Below are positions 27,229 to 35,893 of a stretch of DNA of 38,732 nucleotides, piece after piece (the first letter of the stretch is position 1; every line of letters begins with the position of its first letter). The stretch comes from Candidatus Staskawiczbacteria bacterium RIFOXYD1_FULL_32_13. Its GTDB lineage: Bacteria; Patescibacteriota; Minisyncoccia; Minisyncoccales; Staskawiczbacteraceae. The stretch lies in the NCBI GenBank assembly GCA_001820485.1, contig MHPU01000020.1, positions 11,589-50,320 of the forward strand. Reading direction: 5' to 3'. Made by a program: the position numbers and the translations under genes. Below the pieces are notes generated by a model. It worked only from the letters and a program-made list of their open reading frames with translations. It was not told the origin of the DNA and ran no database searches.

Positions 27229-27284
27229 TTGCTATTTTTGGGTTATTCACAGAGCTATGTATATTGATTGTTTTTTAGATGTGG

Positions 27285-27299
27285 TATAATAACTTAATG
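27285..27299 (+). promoter_or_regulatory. -10 box and ATG now cut off from prgI by an inserted element
   Basis: TATAAT aactta ATG, then immediately the inverted-repeat arm. Confidence 0.5.
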
Positions 27300-27300
27300 T

Positions 27301-27752
27301 AAAATTACAAATTACAAGCACCAAATTACAAACAAATTCTAATGACTGAAAATAAAAATTCAAAACCATATGATCTTGAAGAACGAACTGCAAAATTTGC
27401 AGAAAACTGCAGAGATTTTATTAAAGGTTTGTCTAAAACAATTTCAAATATAGAATATTCTAAACAACTTATTAGATCCTCTGGCTCACAAGCAGCAAAT
27501 TATATTGAAGCCAATGAAGCACTAAGTAAAAAAGATTTTATTCATAGAATTAGAATTTGTAGAAAAGAAACAAAAGAAAGTTGTTTATGGTTAAGATTAT
27601 CTGAAACTAATAATATTGATATTTCAGAAAAACAAAAACAATATTTACAAAATGAAGCAATAGAAATTAGAAAAATCTTTACATCAATATTAAATAAAAG
27701 TGTTTTGTAATTTATTATATTTTGTGATTTGTTATTTGTAATTTGTAATTTT
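27301..27752. mobile_element. Compact element: asymmetric terminal inverted repeats enclosing one S23/IVP four-helix-bundle ORF
   Basis: Left arm AAAATTACAAATTACAAGCACCAAATTACAAACA; reverse complement of right arm AAAATTACAAATTACAAATAACAAATCACAAAAT. Confidence 0.7.
27342..27710 (+). CDS. Four-helix-bundle protein (23S rRNA intervening-sequence protein / S23 family)
   Basis: RTAKFAENCRDFIKGL ... SKQLIRSSGSQAANYIEANEALSKKDFIHRIRICRKETKESCLWLRL. Confidence 0.93.
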   Translation: MTENKNSKPYDLEERTAKFAENCRDFIKGLSKTISNIEYSKQLIRSSGSQAANYIEANEALSKKDFIHRIRICRKETKESCLWLRLSETNNIDISEKQKQYLQNEAIEIRKIFTSILNKSVL

Positions 27753-27758
27753 CGTTTT

Positions 27759-28166
27759 ATGGAGCAATATCCTATTCCACAATTTATTGAGCAAGAAGGA
27801 AAAATAGCTTTCTTTATTTCTTTTAGACAATTCTTTTACCTTTGCGGTGGAGGAGTAATTTGTTTTATTTTATATTATACAGTTCCATTTTTTATATTTG
27901 CAATTTTATCTTTACTTATTATGGGAGTTGTTGGATCTTTAGCTTTCTTAACAGTAAACGGAATGCCAATAATAAATATTGTTTTAAATTCTATTGGTTT
28001 TTTAACTCATACCAAAAATTATACTTGGCACAAAAAAGAATCAGCTTATCCATTTAAAACTGTAAAAAGAATACAAATAAGAAAAATTGATGAGGGCTCA
28101 AAATTGCAAGCACAAACAAGTAGATTAAAAAAAATACACACTCAAGTAGAAATGAGAACCAAATAA
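27759..28166 (+). CDS. PrgI-family membrane protein (T4SS)
   Basis: MEQYPIPQFIEQEGKIAFFISFRQFFYLCGGGVICFILYY. Listed ORF start at 27729 lies in the repeat arm. Confidence 0.8.
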   Translation: MEQYPIPQFIEQEGKIAFFISFRQFFYLCGGGVICFILYYTVPFFIFAILSLLIMGVVGSLAFLTVNGMPIINIVLNSIGFLTHTKNYTWHKKESAYPFKTVKRIQIRKIDEGSKLQAQTSRLKKIHTQVEMRTK

Positions 28167-28167
28167 A

Positions 28168-28833
28168 ATGCCAACAAACTCAACACAAGATTTTTTAGAA
28201 ATAAAAGATATAAGAGAGGGAGTTATTATTTTAAAAAATAACTCAATTAGAGGAATACTAATGGTTTCCTCGCTTAATTTTGCTTTAAAATCTGAAGAAG
28301 AACAAACAGCAATTATTTATGCTTATCAAAGTTTTTTAAATTCTTTAGATTTTTCTTGCCAAATTATTATTCAATCAAGAAAAATTAATATCACTCCATA
28401 TTTAGATGGCTTGCAAGAATTAGAGAGAAGACAAACTTCCGATTTGATGCGCCAACAAACAGCAAGTTATAGAAAGTTTATTAAAGAAATGGTGAGAGGA
28501 GATATGGTTATGACTAAAAACTTTTATGTTGTAATTCCTTATGAATTAATGGAAATTTTTGGTGCTTCGGGGATTACAAAACAATTTGATTTTTTAAAAA
28601 ATGTCAAAGGTAAAAAACAAGAGACACAAGAAGTAAAAGACCAAGATTTTGAAAGATGCAAAACTCAGCTTTGGCAAAGAATGGAGTTTTTAGCTATGGG
28701 ACTTCGCAGATGTGGTCTTGAAGCTGTTCCCTTAACAACTCCTGAATTAATTGAACTTTTTTGGTCAATACACCATCCAGAGCAAGCAGAAATTGGATAT
28801 TATCCTGAAATATTACCAGAGTTATTAAAATAA
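28168..28833 (+). CDS. VirB4 N-terminal/TraC-like protein
   Basis: Position between PrgI and the VirB4 ATPase; sequence of the N-terminal VirB4-like type. Confidence 0.65.
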   Translation: MPTNSTQDFLEIKDIREGVIILKNNSIRGILMVSSLNFALKSEEEQTAIIYAYQSFLNSLDFSCQIIIQSRKINITPYLDGLQELERRQTSDLMRQQTASYRKFIKEMVRGDMVMTKNFYVVIPYELMEIFGASGITKQFDFLKNVKGKKQETQEVKDQDFERCKTQLWQRMEFLAMGLRRCGLEAVPLTTPELIELFWSIHHPEQAEIGYYPEILPELLK

Positions 28834-28842
28834 AATCATAAA

Positions 28843-30657
28843 ATGAATTTACCTTTTTTAGACAATTTAATGGGAAAGAAAAAGGATGACTTGATGAATA
28901 ATATCTTTGAGGAAGAGAAATTTGACGTGCGAGATATTATAGCTCCACCATATGTTGGAGTAAATCAAGATAATATAAAATTAGGAGAAAGATTCTCTAA
29001 ATCATTTTTTATTTTTTCTTATCCAAGATACTTAAATACTGGGTGGTTTTCTCCTGTGATTGATTTAAACGTTCCAATGGATATTTCATTTTTTATTCAT
29101 CCAATTTCTAGCGAATTAATTCTAAAGAAATTAAGAAAGAAAATTACCGAGGTTTCTTCGGAACTTTTAGAAAGAGAAGAAAAAGGATTAATTAGAGATC
29201 CATCACTGCAAACAGCTTATCAAGATATTGAAGCTTTAAGAGACAAATTAATGACAGCTCAGGAAAGAATGTTTAGGTTTGGTTTATATATTACAATTTA
29301 TGATACTTCAGAAAAAGGACTCAAAGAAACAGAACTTACATTTAGATCAATTTTTGAATCAAGATTAATTTATATTAAACCTGCTTTATTTCGCCAAAAA
29401 GAAGGGTTTATTTCTTGCAATCCTTATGGAATGGATTTACTAGATGTACATGTTCCAATGGACACCGAGCCCCTGTCAACTGCTTTTCCATTTATTTCTT
29501 TTGATTTAAGTTCTAATGAAGGAATTTTGTATGGAGTTAACAGACATAACAATTCTTTGGTTTTGTTTGATAGATTTTCTTTGGAAAATGCCAATATGGT
29601 TGTTTTTGCAAAATCTGGATCAGGAAAATCTTATGCTATAAAACTGGAAATTTTAAGATATTTAATGCAACAAGTTGATGTAGTTGTAATTGATCCTGAA
29701 AATGAATATGAAACTTTGGCTGATTCTGTTGGTGGTGCATTTTTAAAAATTTCTTTAACTTCGGAAAATCATGTAAATCCTTTTGATTTGCCAATTCCAG
29801 CAGAAGGAGAAAATCCTGAAGATATTTTAAGAAGTAATATTATAAACTTGGTTGGATTACTTAGAATTATGCTTGGGGGACTTTCTGCAGAAGAAGATAG
29901 TATTATTGATGAAGCATTAACACAAACATATGCAATTCGCGATATAACAGCAACTTCTGATCCAAAAAAATGGAAAGAAAATACACCTTTAATGTCTGAT
30001 TTTGAAGAAATTTTAAATAGTATGCAAGGTGCTGAATCTTTATCTAGAAGGCTTGGCAAATATACAAAAGGGACTTTTTCTGATTTTTTTAATCAAAAAT
30101 CAAATTTAACAATGGATAAAAATTTGGTTGTTTTTGGAATAAGAGATATGGAAGAATCTTTAAAACCAATGGCCTTGTATATTATAATGCGTTATGTTTG
30201 GAACATTGTAAGATCTCAAATTAAAAAAAGAATTTTAGTGGTTGATGAAGCTTGGTGGCTTATGCAAACAGAAGATGGTGCATCATTTTTATTTGGAATG
30301 GCTAAACGTGGTAGAAAATATTATTTAGGAGTAACAACTATCACTCAAGATGTGGCTGATTTTATGCAATCAGATTATGGAAAAGCTATAATTTCAAACT
30401 CATCTTTACAACTCTTATTAAAACAATCTCCAGCTACAGTTGAAGTTGTTAAAAAAACATTTAATTTAACAGAACAAGAAAAATATTTATTGCTTGAAGC
30501 TGGTGTTGGAGAAGGATTATTTTTTGCTGGAAAAAAACATGTTGCAATTTCTGTGGTTGCCAGTCAAACAGAAGACAGAATTATAACAACTAACCCAAGA
30601 GAAGCCATGGAAAGAGGAGAAGCAAAAAGAAAGATAGATGCAGCAAGAAACCAGTAA
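28843..30657 (+). CDS. VirB4-like T4SS ATPase
   Basis: Walker A VFAKSGSGKSYAIKLEI, VVIDPENEYETLA, Walker B ILVVDEAWWLM, ITQDVADFM. Confidence 0.93.
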   Translation: MNLPFLDNLMGKKKDDLMNNIFEEEKFDVRDIIAPPYVGVNQDNIKLGERFSKSFFIFSYPRYLNTGWFSPVIDLNVPMDISFFIHPISSELILKKLRKKITEVSSELLEREEKGLIRDPSLQTAYQDIEALRDKLMTAQERMFRFGLYITIYDTSEKGLKETELTFRSIFESRLIYIKPALFRQKEGFISCNPYGMDLLDVHVPMDTEPLSTAFPFISFDLSSNEGILYGVNRHNNSLVLFDRFSLENANMVVFAKSGSGKSYAIKLEILRYLMQQVDVVVIDPENEYETLADSVGGAFLKISLTSENHVNPFDLPIPAEGENPEDILRSNIINLVGLLRIMLGGLSAEEDSIIDEALTQTYAIRDITATSDPKKWKENTPLMSDFEEILNSMQGAESLSRRLGKYTKGTFSDFFNQKSNLTMDKNLVVFGIRDMEESLKPMALYIIMRYVWNIVRSQIKKRILVVDEAWWLMQTEDGASFLFGMAKRGRKYYLGVTTITQDVADFMQSDYGKAIISNSSLQLLLKQSPATVEVVKKTFNLTEQEKYLLLEAGVGEGLFFAGKKHVAISVVASQTEDRIITTNPREAMERGEAKRKIDAARNQ

Positions 30658-30661
30658 TTAT

Positions 30662-30780
30662 TTAGTATATTGTATTTAGAAGCTAGAAGCTTGAATAGAA
30701 TTTAGAATATAGAATATTAAAGATTCTTTACTTAAAATTTATTATTCAATTCTAGCTACCAGATACTAAATTCTAAATAC
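30662..30780. repeat. Long imperfect inverted repeat
   Basis: gtatttagaagctagaagcttgaatagaattt ... aaatttattattcaattctagctaccagatac; arms roughly 45-55 nt. Confidence 0.7.
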
Positions 30781-30787
30781 AAAGAAT

Positions 30788-31273
30788 TTGGCAGATGATA
30801 GTGGAGAAATAACAAGCCCAGAAGGCGTTTTAATGCTAATGGTAGCTGTGATTTTAGATGGGATTGGATTAATAATTCTTTGCTTTGCTTTAGATGATTT
30901 TTGGATTTTAGACATGACAGGTCTTTTAACAATTGGTGCTTGGATTTTTTTTCGCACAGGACACGTATCTGCTACTGCCACAGCTAAAAAAACTGGCAAG
31001 AAATTATTATCTCGACTTGGCCTCGGCCTTATAGTAGAACTTATCCCATGGTTTGGCGGACTTTGCCCTTCTTGGGTTATTATAGTTTGGAGAGAGATGA
31101 ACGGTAAAAATGTTAAAGATACTAAAATACAATCTCAGGAAATACAAATGTCATCTAATAGAGAACTAAGAAAAGCTGGAATAAATGAATTAAGGCCAAA
31201 TTGGAAAAATAAACAAAAAAATGAAAACAATTCCCCAGAATTAGAATCAGAAGAACCAGATGAAGAATATTAA
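30788..31273 (+). CDS. Hypothetical membrane protein
   Basis: TM segments and charged tail; TTG start; overlaps the following ORF by 14 nt. Confidence 0.6.
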   Translation: MADDSGEITSPEGVLMLMVAVILDGIGLIILCFALDDFWILDMTGLLTIGAWIFFRTGHVSATATAKKTGKKLLSRLGLGLIVELIPWFGGLCPSWVIIVWREMNGKNVKDTKIQSQEIQMSSNRELRKAGINELRPNWKNKQKNENNSPELESEEPDEEY

Positions 31274-34200
31274 AGCAATTTTATTATTACTAATTTTATC
31301 CATACTGGTTTTGCCTGTGGGGGTTTTGGCTTTGGAGAATGATTACCCTGATATTTTAGGTAATGTACTTCCAGCGAATCCTGATATTGCAGATTTGGTA
31401 AGCTATTTTGCAAATATTGGCATATCAATATCTTTAATTTTAGCAACACTTGTAATTATTTTTGGAGGCCTGCAATATATGGTTTATAATGCTTTAGGTA
31501 AATCAACCTCCGAAGGCAAAGATTGGGTTAAATCTGGGCTTTTGGGAATGTTTTTATTGGTTACTGCTTACATAATTTTGTCTACCATAAATCCTGCATT
31601 AGCAAACCCAACAATAGGAAAACTTTTAGATGTAATTCCTTTTATTAATAGATCTATACCTAGTTTGAACCAAGGTCCGCCAAAAATGATTTATAAAGAA
31701 ATTCCTTTGGGAACATTAGCTGAAACAGTTTTGTCTCGCAAAATAAGTTGTTATACATATAATGAAATGGGAGATCCAATTCAAAGCCCAATGAAAACTG
31801 ACCGTGGAGATATTATTGATGGCCCAGCACATTTAGATCACGATAGAGTTGATTGTATGAAAGAACTAAACCAAGCAATTGAAAAAAAATCAAAATTAAT
31901 TAAAGAATTATCTACAAAAATTGCTAGTTTAATGACAAGCTGTAAATGTAAAGATACTAATAGCTCAACCTCAAATACAACTTCAAACACAACCTCAAAT
32001 ACAACTTCAAACACAGAATGTAAAACAGATCTCTTATGTCCTGATTTTGCCCCATATGTAGATTCATCAACATGTAAAGCACATTGTGGTCCAGCTAGAC
32101 CATGTAATTGTGGTGGTTCTTGCGAAACAGTAGAATCACCGGAATTCGAATTGTGCCCTGAAGGAACAAAAAAAATGGTAAAAGAAGGCCCAATAGAAAT
32201 GGGCGGGCTTGATTGGTTTGAATTTACTGGAATTGTTTTTGATAATTTGCCTAATCCACCAGTAGGTTATACTTATTATACAAACGAACTTCATAAATGT
32301 ATGGCTACAGGATCTTTAAAACCGAAAGAATATAAAGGCTTAAAAGAATTTGATGATGATGGTCTTTCATTTCAAGATATAGCTAATCTTATTGAAACAA
32401 ATACAAAAGTAAATGGAAAAGATGTTATTTTATTAAATGAAAAAAATTGGAATAACTTAAGATTAATTCAGCAATTAATGTATTTGAGAGAAAAATTAAA
32501 TCAAATGAATATAACCTTGAATCAAGATAATAGAAACTTAAATTCAGCTAAGGCAGAATTAGGTAGATGTTATATGGCTACGCCTTATGTTGATTATCTA
32601 AAAAAAGTGGAACAAACTAAGAAAGAAGATTTGGTTTTACTAATACAAAAAAACTTTAATCAGTATGAACAAAAATATACTGATATTTCCAAATATTGTA
32701 ATGGTTTTGGTTATGTAAACTCAAGTTGCTTTTATAATTGTGAAAATGCTTGCCCTTCAACAATGTCCAATGTTCTGTTGTCTTTTGCATCTTGTAAAAC
32801 AGAAAACTGCGATAATATTTGCTCAGAAAATACCATGGCTTGTATTACTCAAAAAAATAATTGTGTAATTAATCAAAATAATTGTTTAGCAGAAAAAATA
32901 TTTAAACAAGAACCTTGCCCTAATGATAGCTCGGGTAATTTTGGCAATTTTGAAGAATGTTTAGACAATTGTAAAACAAAATGTAATGATAATTGTAAAT
33001 CAAAATTTGAAGTATGCTCAAATGTTGGTGCTTCTTGCCAAACCTGTAGCACAAATTTAGATCCAACTGCAAATTTCCCTGGGGTATGTGAAATACTTTT
33101 AAAAAATTATTGCACTGATGAATTTACAAAATGCCAAAATATTTGCAATAATAATTCAAATTGTATTATAAGCAATAAAGAAAAATGTTTATACAGTCCA
33201 CAATCATTACTCAACTGCACCATTACAAATACTGATGATGAAAATAAGAAAAATTGTGTAGAAAGTTCTGGCTTTACTTGTAAATATGGATCTTCCCAAC
33301 AAGCAGGTTATGCTGATTGTTTAGAAGATCCACAATCTTTACAAAACAAATTTTCTGCATCTGATATTTTTAAAGGTGTTGTTGATGGTCCAGACTACCA
33401 AAAATGCCCAAACCCATATTTGCCAAACCCTCAAGGTTCTTGTTATTCAGTAAATAGCCCTTACACACTATGTGGTGATTCTTGCCCTGAAGTTTCAAAA
33501 TGTCCTTCTGCCTCAAATTGCCCTGATTGCCCATGTACAACACTACCTTTAAATTTAGCTTCTTCTAGCTCAACAAGTAGCAATAGTAGTGGTAGTGGTA
33601 GTGGTAGTGGTAGTACTAGCAATAGTGGCAGTACCCCCTCTCAAATAACTGATTATCAGATGGTTGGGGGAGAATGCCAAGAATATAAATATAATGATGA
33701 TCCTTTGACTTTTTATTGTCGGCAAGATTGGTGGAATGAGCCAGCACTGCAAGCAAAAGAACCACTTGCCAATAGCTATATTTGTCCTAAAGAAAAAGAA
33801 ATTCCAGTAGGTCAAGCAATAGATGATACTGGAATATGGGCACAAAAACTTATAAATTACAATATTAATTTTATTAGAACAACGGACCAATTAATAAATA
33901 GCCTTAAAGTAATTGATACCTTAAATAAATCTGATAATTATTGCAAATGCGGGTCTACTTGTGATGATGCGGGTACAGAAACAGTTTGCAATGCTCCTTG
34001 TATTCCAAAATTACTAATATTAATAAATCCAGATGGAACAGAAAATAAAATCTGCACTTGTGTAAGTCAAGGGTGTACAGGAAATCCCTGCCAAAGAATG
34101 TTAAATTTGTTAAAAGGAAAAGGCAAAACAGCCCCTTGTCCTAAAGATAAAATAATTTATGGACCAATACAATTTTATACACAAATTAAAAAACTTTTTG

Positions 34201-34544
34201 ACACAATAGATGATTTTTCTTTAAAGAGTAGAACGGATATTGTCAAAAAGTTAATTTATTCTAGAAAAACTATGAATAGCTGTAGTTCTGAGAGTAAAGC
34301 TAATACAGTGGCAGAACAAACAAGATTAGAAAGTTGTAGAAGGGTAAGAAATAATTTTATTTCTCCAATTGCCAACGAAGAATATATTATTAATGGTCAA
34401 AAAGTAGATTATCCTTGTTATGGAATTGACCTTGGTGGTATATTTGGTTCTTCTTTCGGATCATCTGGAGCTTCTGTTTCAATTTCTCAAACCCCAATTA
34501 TACCAGCTACTGATAATTGGTTTTGTTGTCTACCAAGAGATTAA
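31260..34544 (+). CDS. Very large cysteine-rich surface protein with N-terminal VirB2/TrbC-like membrane module
   Basis: Signal peptide, two TM helices (SYFANIGISISLILATLVIIFGGLQYMVYNALG...GLLGMFLLVTAYIILSTINP), long Cys-rich region, SNSSGSGSGSGSTSNSGS linker. Confidence 0.75.
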   Translation: MKNIKAILLLLILSILVLPVGVLALENDYPDILGNVLPANPDIADLVSYFANIGISISLILATLVIIFGGLQYMVYNALGKSTSEGKDWVKSGLLGMFLLVTAYIILSTINPALANPTIGKLLDVIPFINRSIPSLNQGPPKMIYKEIPLGTLAETVLSRKISCYTYNEMGDPIQSPMKTDRGDIIDGPAHLDHDRVDCMKELNQAIEKKSKLIKELSTKIASLMTSCKCKDTNSSTSNTTSNTTSNTTSNTECKTDLLCPDFAPYVDSSTCKAHCGPARPCNCGGSCETVESPEFELCPEGTKKMVKEGPIEMGGLDWFEFTGIVFDNLPNPPVGYTYYTNELHKCMATGSLKPKEYKGLKEFDDDGLSFQDIANLIETNTKVNGKDVILLNEKNWNNLRLIQQLMYLREKLNQMNITLNQDNRNLNSAKAELGRCYMATPYVDYLKKVEQTKKEDLVLLIQKNFNQYEQKYTDISKYCNGFGYVNSSCFYNCENACPSTMSNVLLSFASCKTENCDNICSENTMACITQKNNCVINQNNCLAEKIFKQEPCPNDSSGNFGNFEECLDNCKTKCNDNCKSKFEVCSNVGASCQTCSTNLDPTANFPGVCEILLKNYCTDEFTKCQNICNNNSNCIISNKEKCLYSPQSLLNCTITNTDDENKKNCVESSGFTCKYGSSQQAGYADCLEDPQSLQNKFSASDIFKGVVDGPDYQKCPNPYLPNPQGSCYSVNSPYTLCGDSCPEVSKCPSASNCPDCPCTTLPLNLASSSSTSSNSSGSGSGSGSTSNSGSTPSQITDYQMVGGECQEYKYNDDPLTFYCRQDWWNEPALQAKEPLANSYICPKEKEIPVGQAIDDTGIWAQKLINYNINFIRTTDQLINSLKVIDTLNKSDNYCKCGSTCDDAGTETVCNAPCIPKLLILINPDGTENKICTCVSQGCTGNPCQRMLNLLKGKGKTAPCPKDKIIYGPIQFYTQIKKLFDTIDDFSLKSRTDIVKKLIYSRKTMNSCSSESKANTVAEQTRLESCRRVRNNFISPIANEEYIINGQKVDYPCYGIDLGGIFGSSFGSSGASVSISQTPIIPATDNWFCCLPRD

Positions 34545-34567
34545 ATTTTATAATTAAATAAAAACTT

Positions 34568-35893
34568 ATGGAACAAAAACAAAAAAAGTTTATATTTTAT
34601 TCACTAATATTTATAGCATTAACTTTGTCTAATATTACTTTTGCGTTAGAGGCAAAATATCCTGTTTTTCCGGGATTACCGCAAATAACAGATAACACTA
34701 TGAAAAACCCTGATGCTATAGGTCAGTTGGTGCAATATTTTTTTGGAATTGGAATTATTTTTTCTGGGGCTATTGCCTTAATTTCTTTAGCTGTTGCCGG
34801 AGTTCAGCTTATAATTGGGCAAGCTAATCCCGAAGGAGTATCTCAAGCTAAAGATAGAATTAGAGGATCTTTACTTGGAGTGGTTTTGTTAATGGTTTCT
34901 TTTATAATTTTAAAATCAATTAACCCTGTTTTACTTAAAACAGAAGTTACCCCCTTAACAACGGGGCCTGGAGTTTTTTATGTAAGTGCTGATAACAAAG
35001 TGGAAACAACTTGTCCTCCATCAGAAAGTGACACCAGTTCTCTTACTACCTTTGCTGGTGGCAATATAGTCTATAGGTGTGCAACTCCCACAGAGCCAAA
35101 CCTTTTAATTTGGGTATATGATAAACCAAATTTTGACCCTTCCTCTACTAATAAATTTACATATGAAAAAAAATGTGGAGAAAATTTCCCAATTCCTGCT
35201 TCCGGCTCTTTTAAAATAGGATTTAAAACTCCTGGGGTGTATTTTTATATAGATGGTAATTGTATTAATGATGGTTATAGGTCTAGTGTTGTCTTAACAA
35301 GTGGGCAACTGCCAGAAGAATTTAAAAATATAAAAGGTTCAGTTGAATTTGTTAATGATGTTACATATAAAAATTATTATGGAGTCATTTTACATGAGAG
35401 AATTAATGAATCTGGTGGAGGAAATTGTCAATATCCAATGTTCTCCTCCATACTTGCTACAGATTGTAAAGAAATTACACTTAATAGTGCTTCTGCCACC
35501 GTGTTTACTCAAAACGACCAGCCAATTAAATCTGGAGATGGAATAGATTTTTATAGTGGAGCTTATGGTTGGGACACCAAAGGATCAAGAGCTGGCATAT
35601 ATGAGTTAAAAAACATTTTTATTACCGGTCCCAAAAAATATGATCCAGCAACAATGATATTTAATTATATTGGGTCAGGTGTAGATCTAAATGAACAAAT
35701 AGCAAAACCAAATTTCAAAAAAAGCCCTGGCTCTATAAGAATAAAAGGAAATTACTTAGTTGCTTTGTACTCAAGTCTTAGTAGTGGTTATTGCCAAGTT
35801 TTTAAAACAAATGCAGTTGATTTAAAAGGAACAGAATATGTTGGCCCAGGAAATATTTCCATAGAAGCCGTTCACGTAATACCAACAAAATAA
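34568..35893 (+). CDS. Surface protein with VirB2/TrbC-like module, paralogue 2
   Basis: QYFFGIGIIFSGAIALISLAVAGVQLIIGQANPEGVSQAKDRIRGSLLGVVLLMVSFIILKSINP. Confidence 0.7.
   Translation: MEQKQKKFIFYSLIFIALTLSNITFALEAKYPVFPGLPQITDNTMKNPDAIGQLVQYFFGIGIIFSGAIALISLAVAGVQLIIGQANPEGVSQAKDRIRGSLLGVVLLMVSFIILKSINPVLLKTEVTPLTTGPGVFYVSADNKVETTCPPSESDTSSLTTFAGGNIVYRCATPTEPNLLIWVYDKPNFDPSSTNKFTYEKKCGENFPIPASGSFKIGFKTPGVYFYIDGNCINDGYRSSVVLTSGQLPEEFKNIKGSVEFVNDVTYKNYYGVILHERINESGGGNCQYPMFSSILATDCKEITLNSASATVFTQNDQPIKSGDGIDFYSGAYGWDTKGSRAGIYELKNIFITGPKKYDPATMIFNYIGSGVDLNEQIAKPNFKKSPGSIRIKGNYLVALYSSLSSGYCQVFKTNAVDLKGTEYVGPGNISIEAVHVIPTK

Noticed and set aside
27729-27758. PrgI starting at MLFVICNFRF
   Set aside because: This stretch is the right arm of the S23 element; MEQYPIPQ at 27759 is the natural start.
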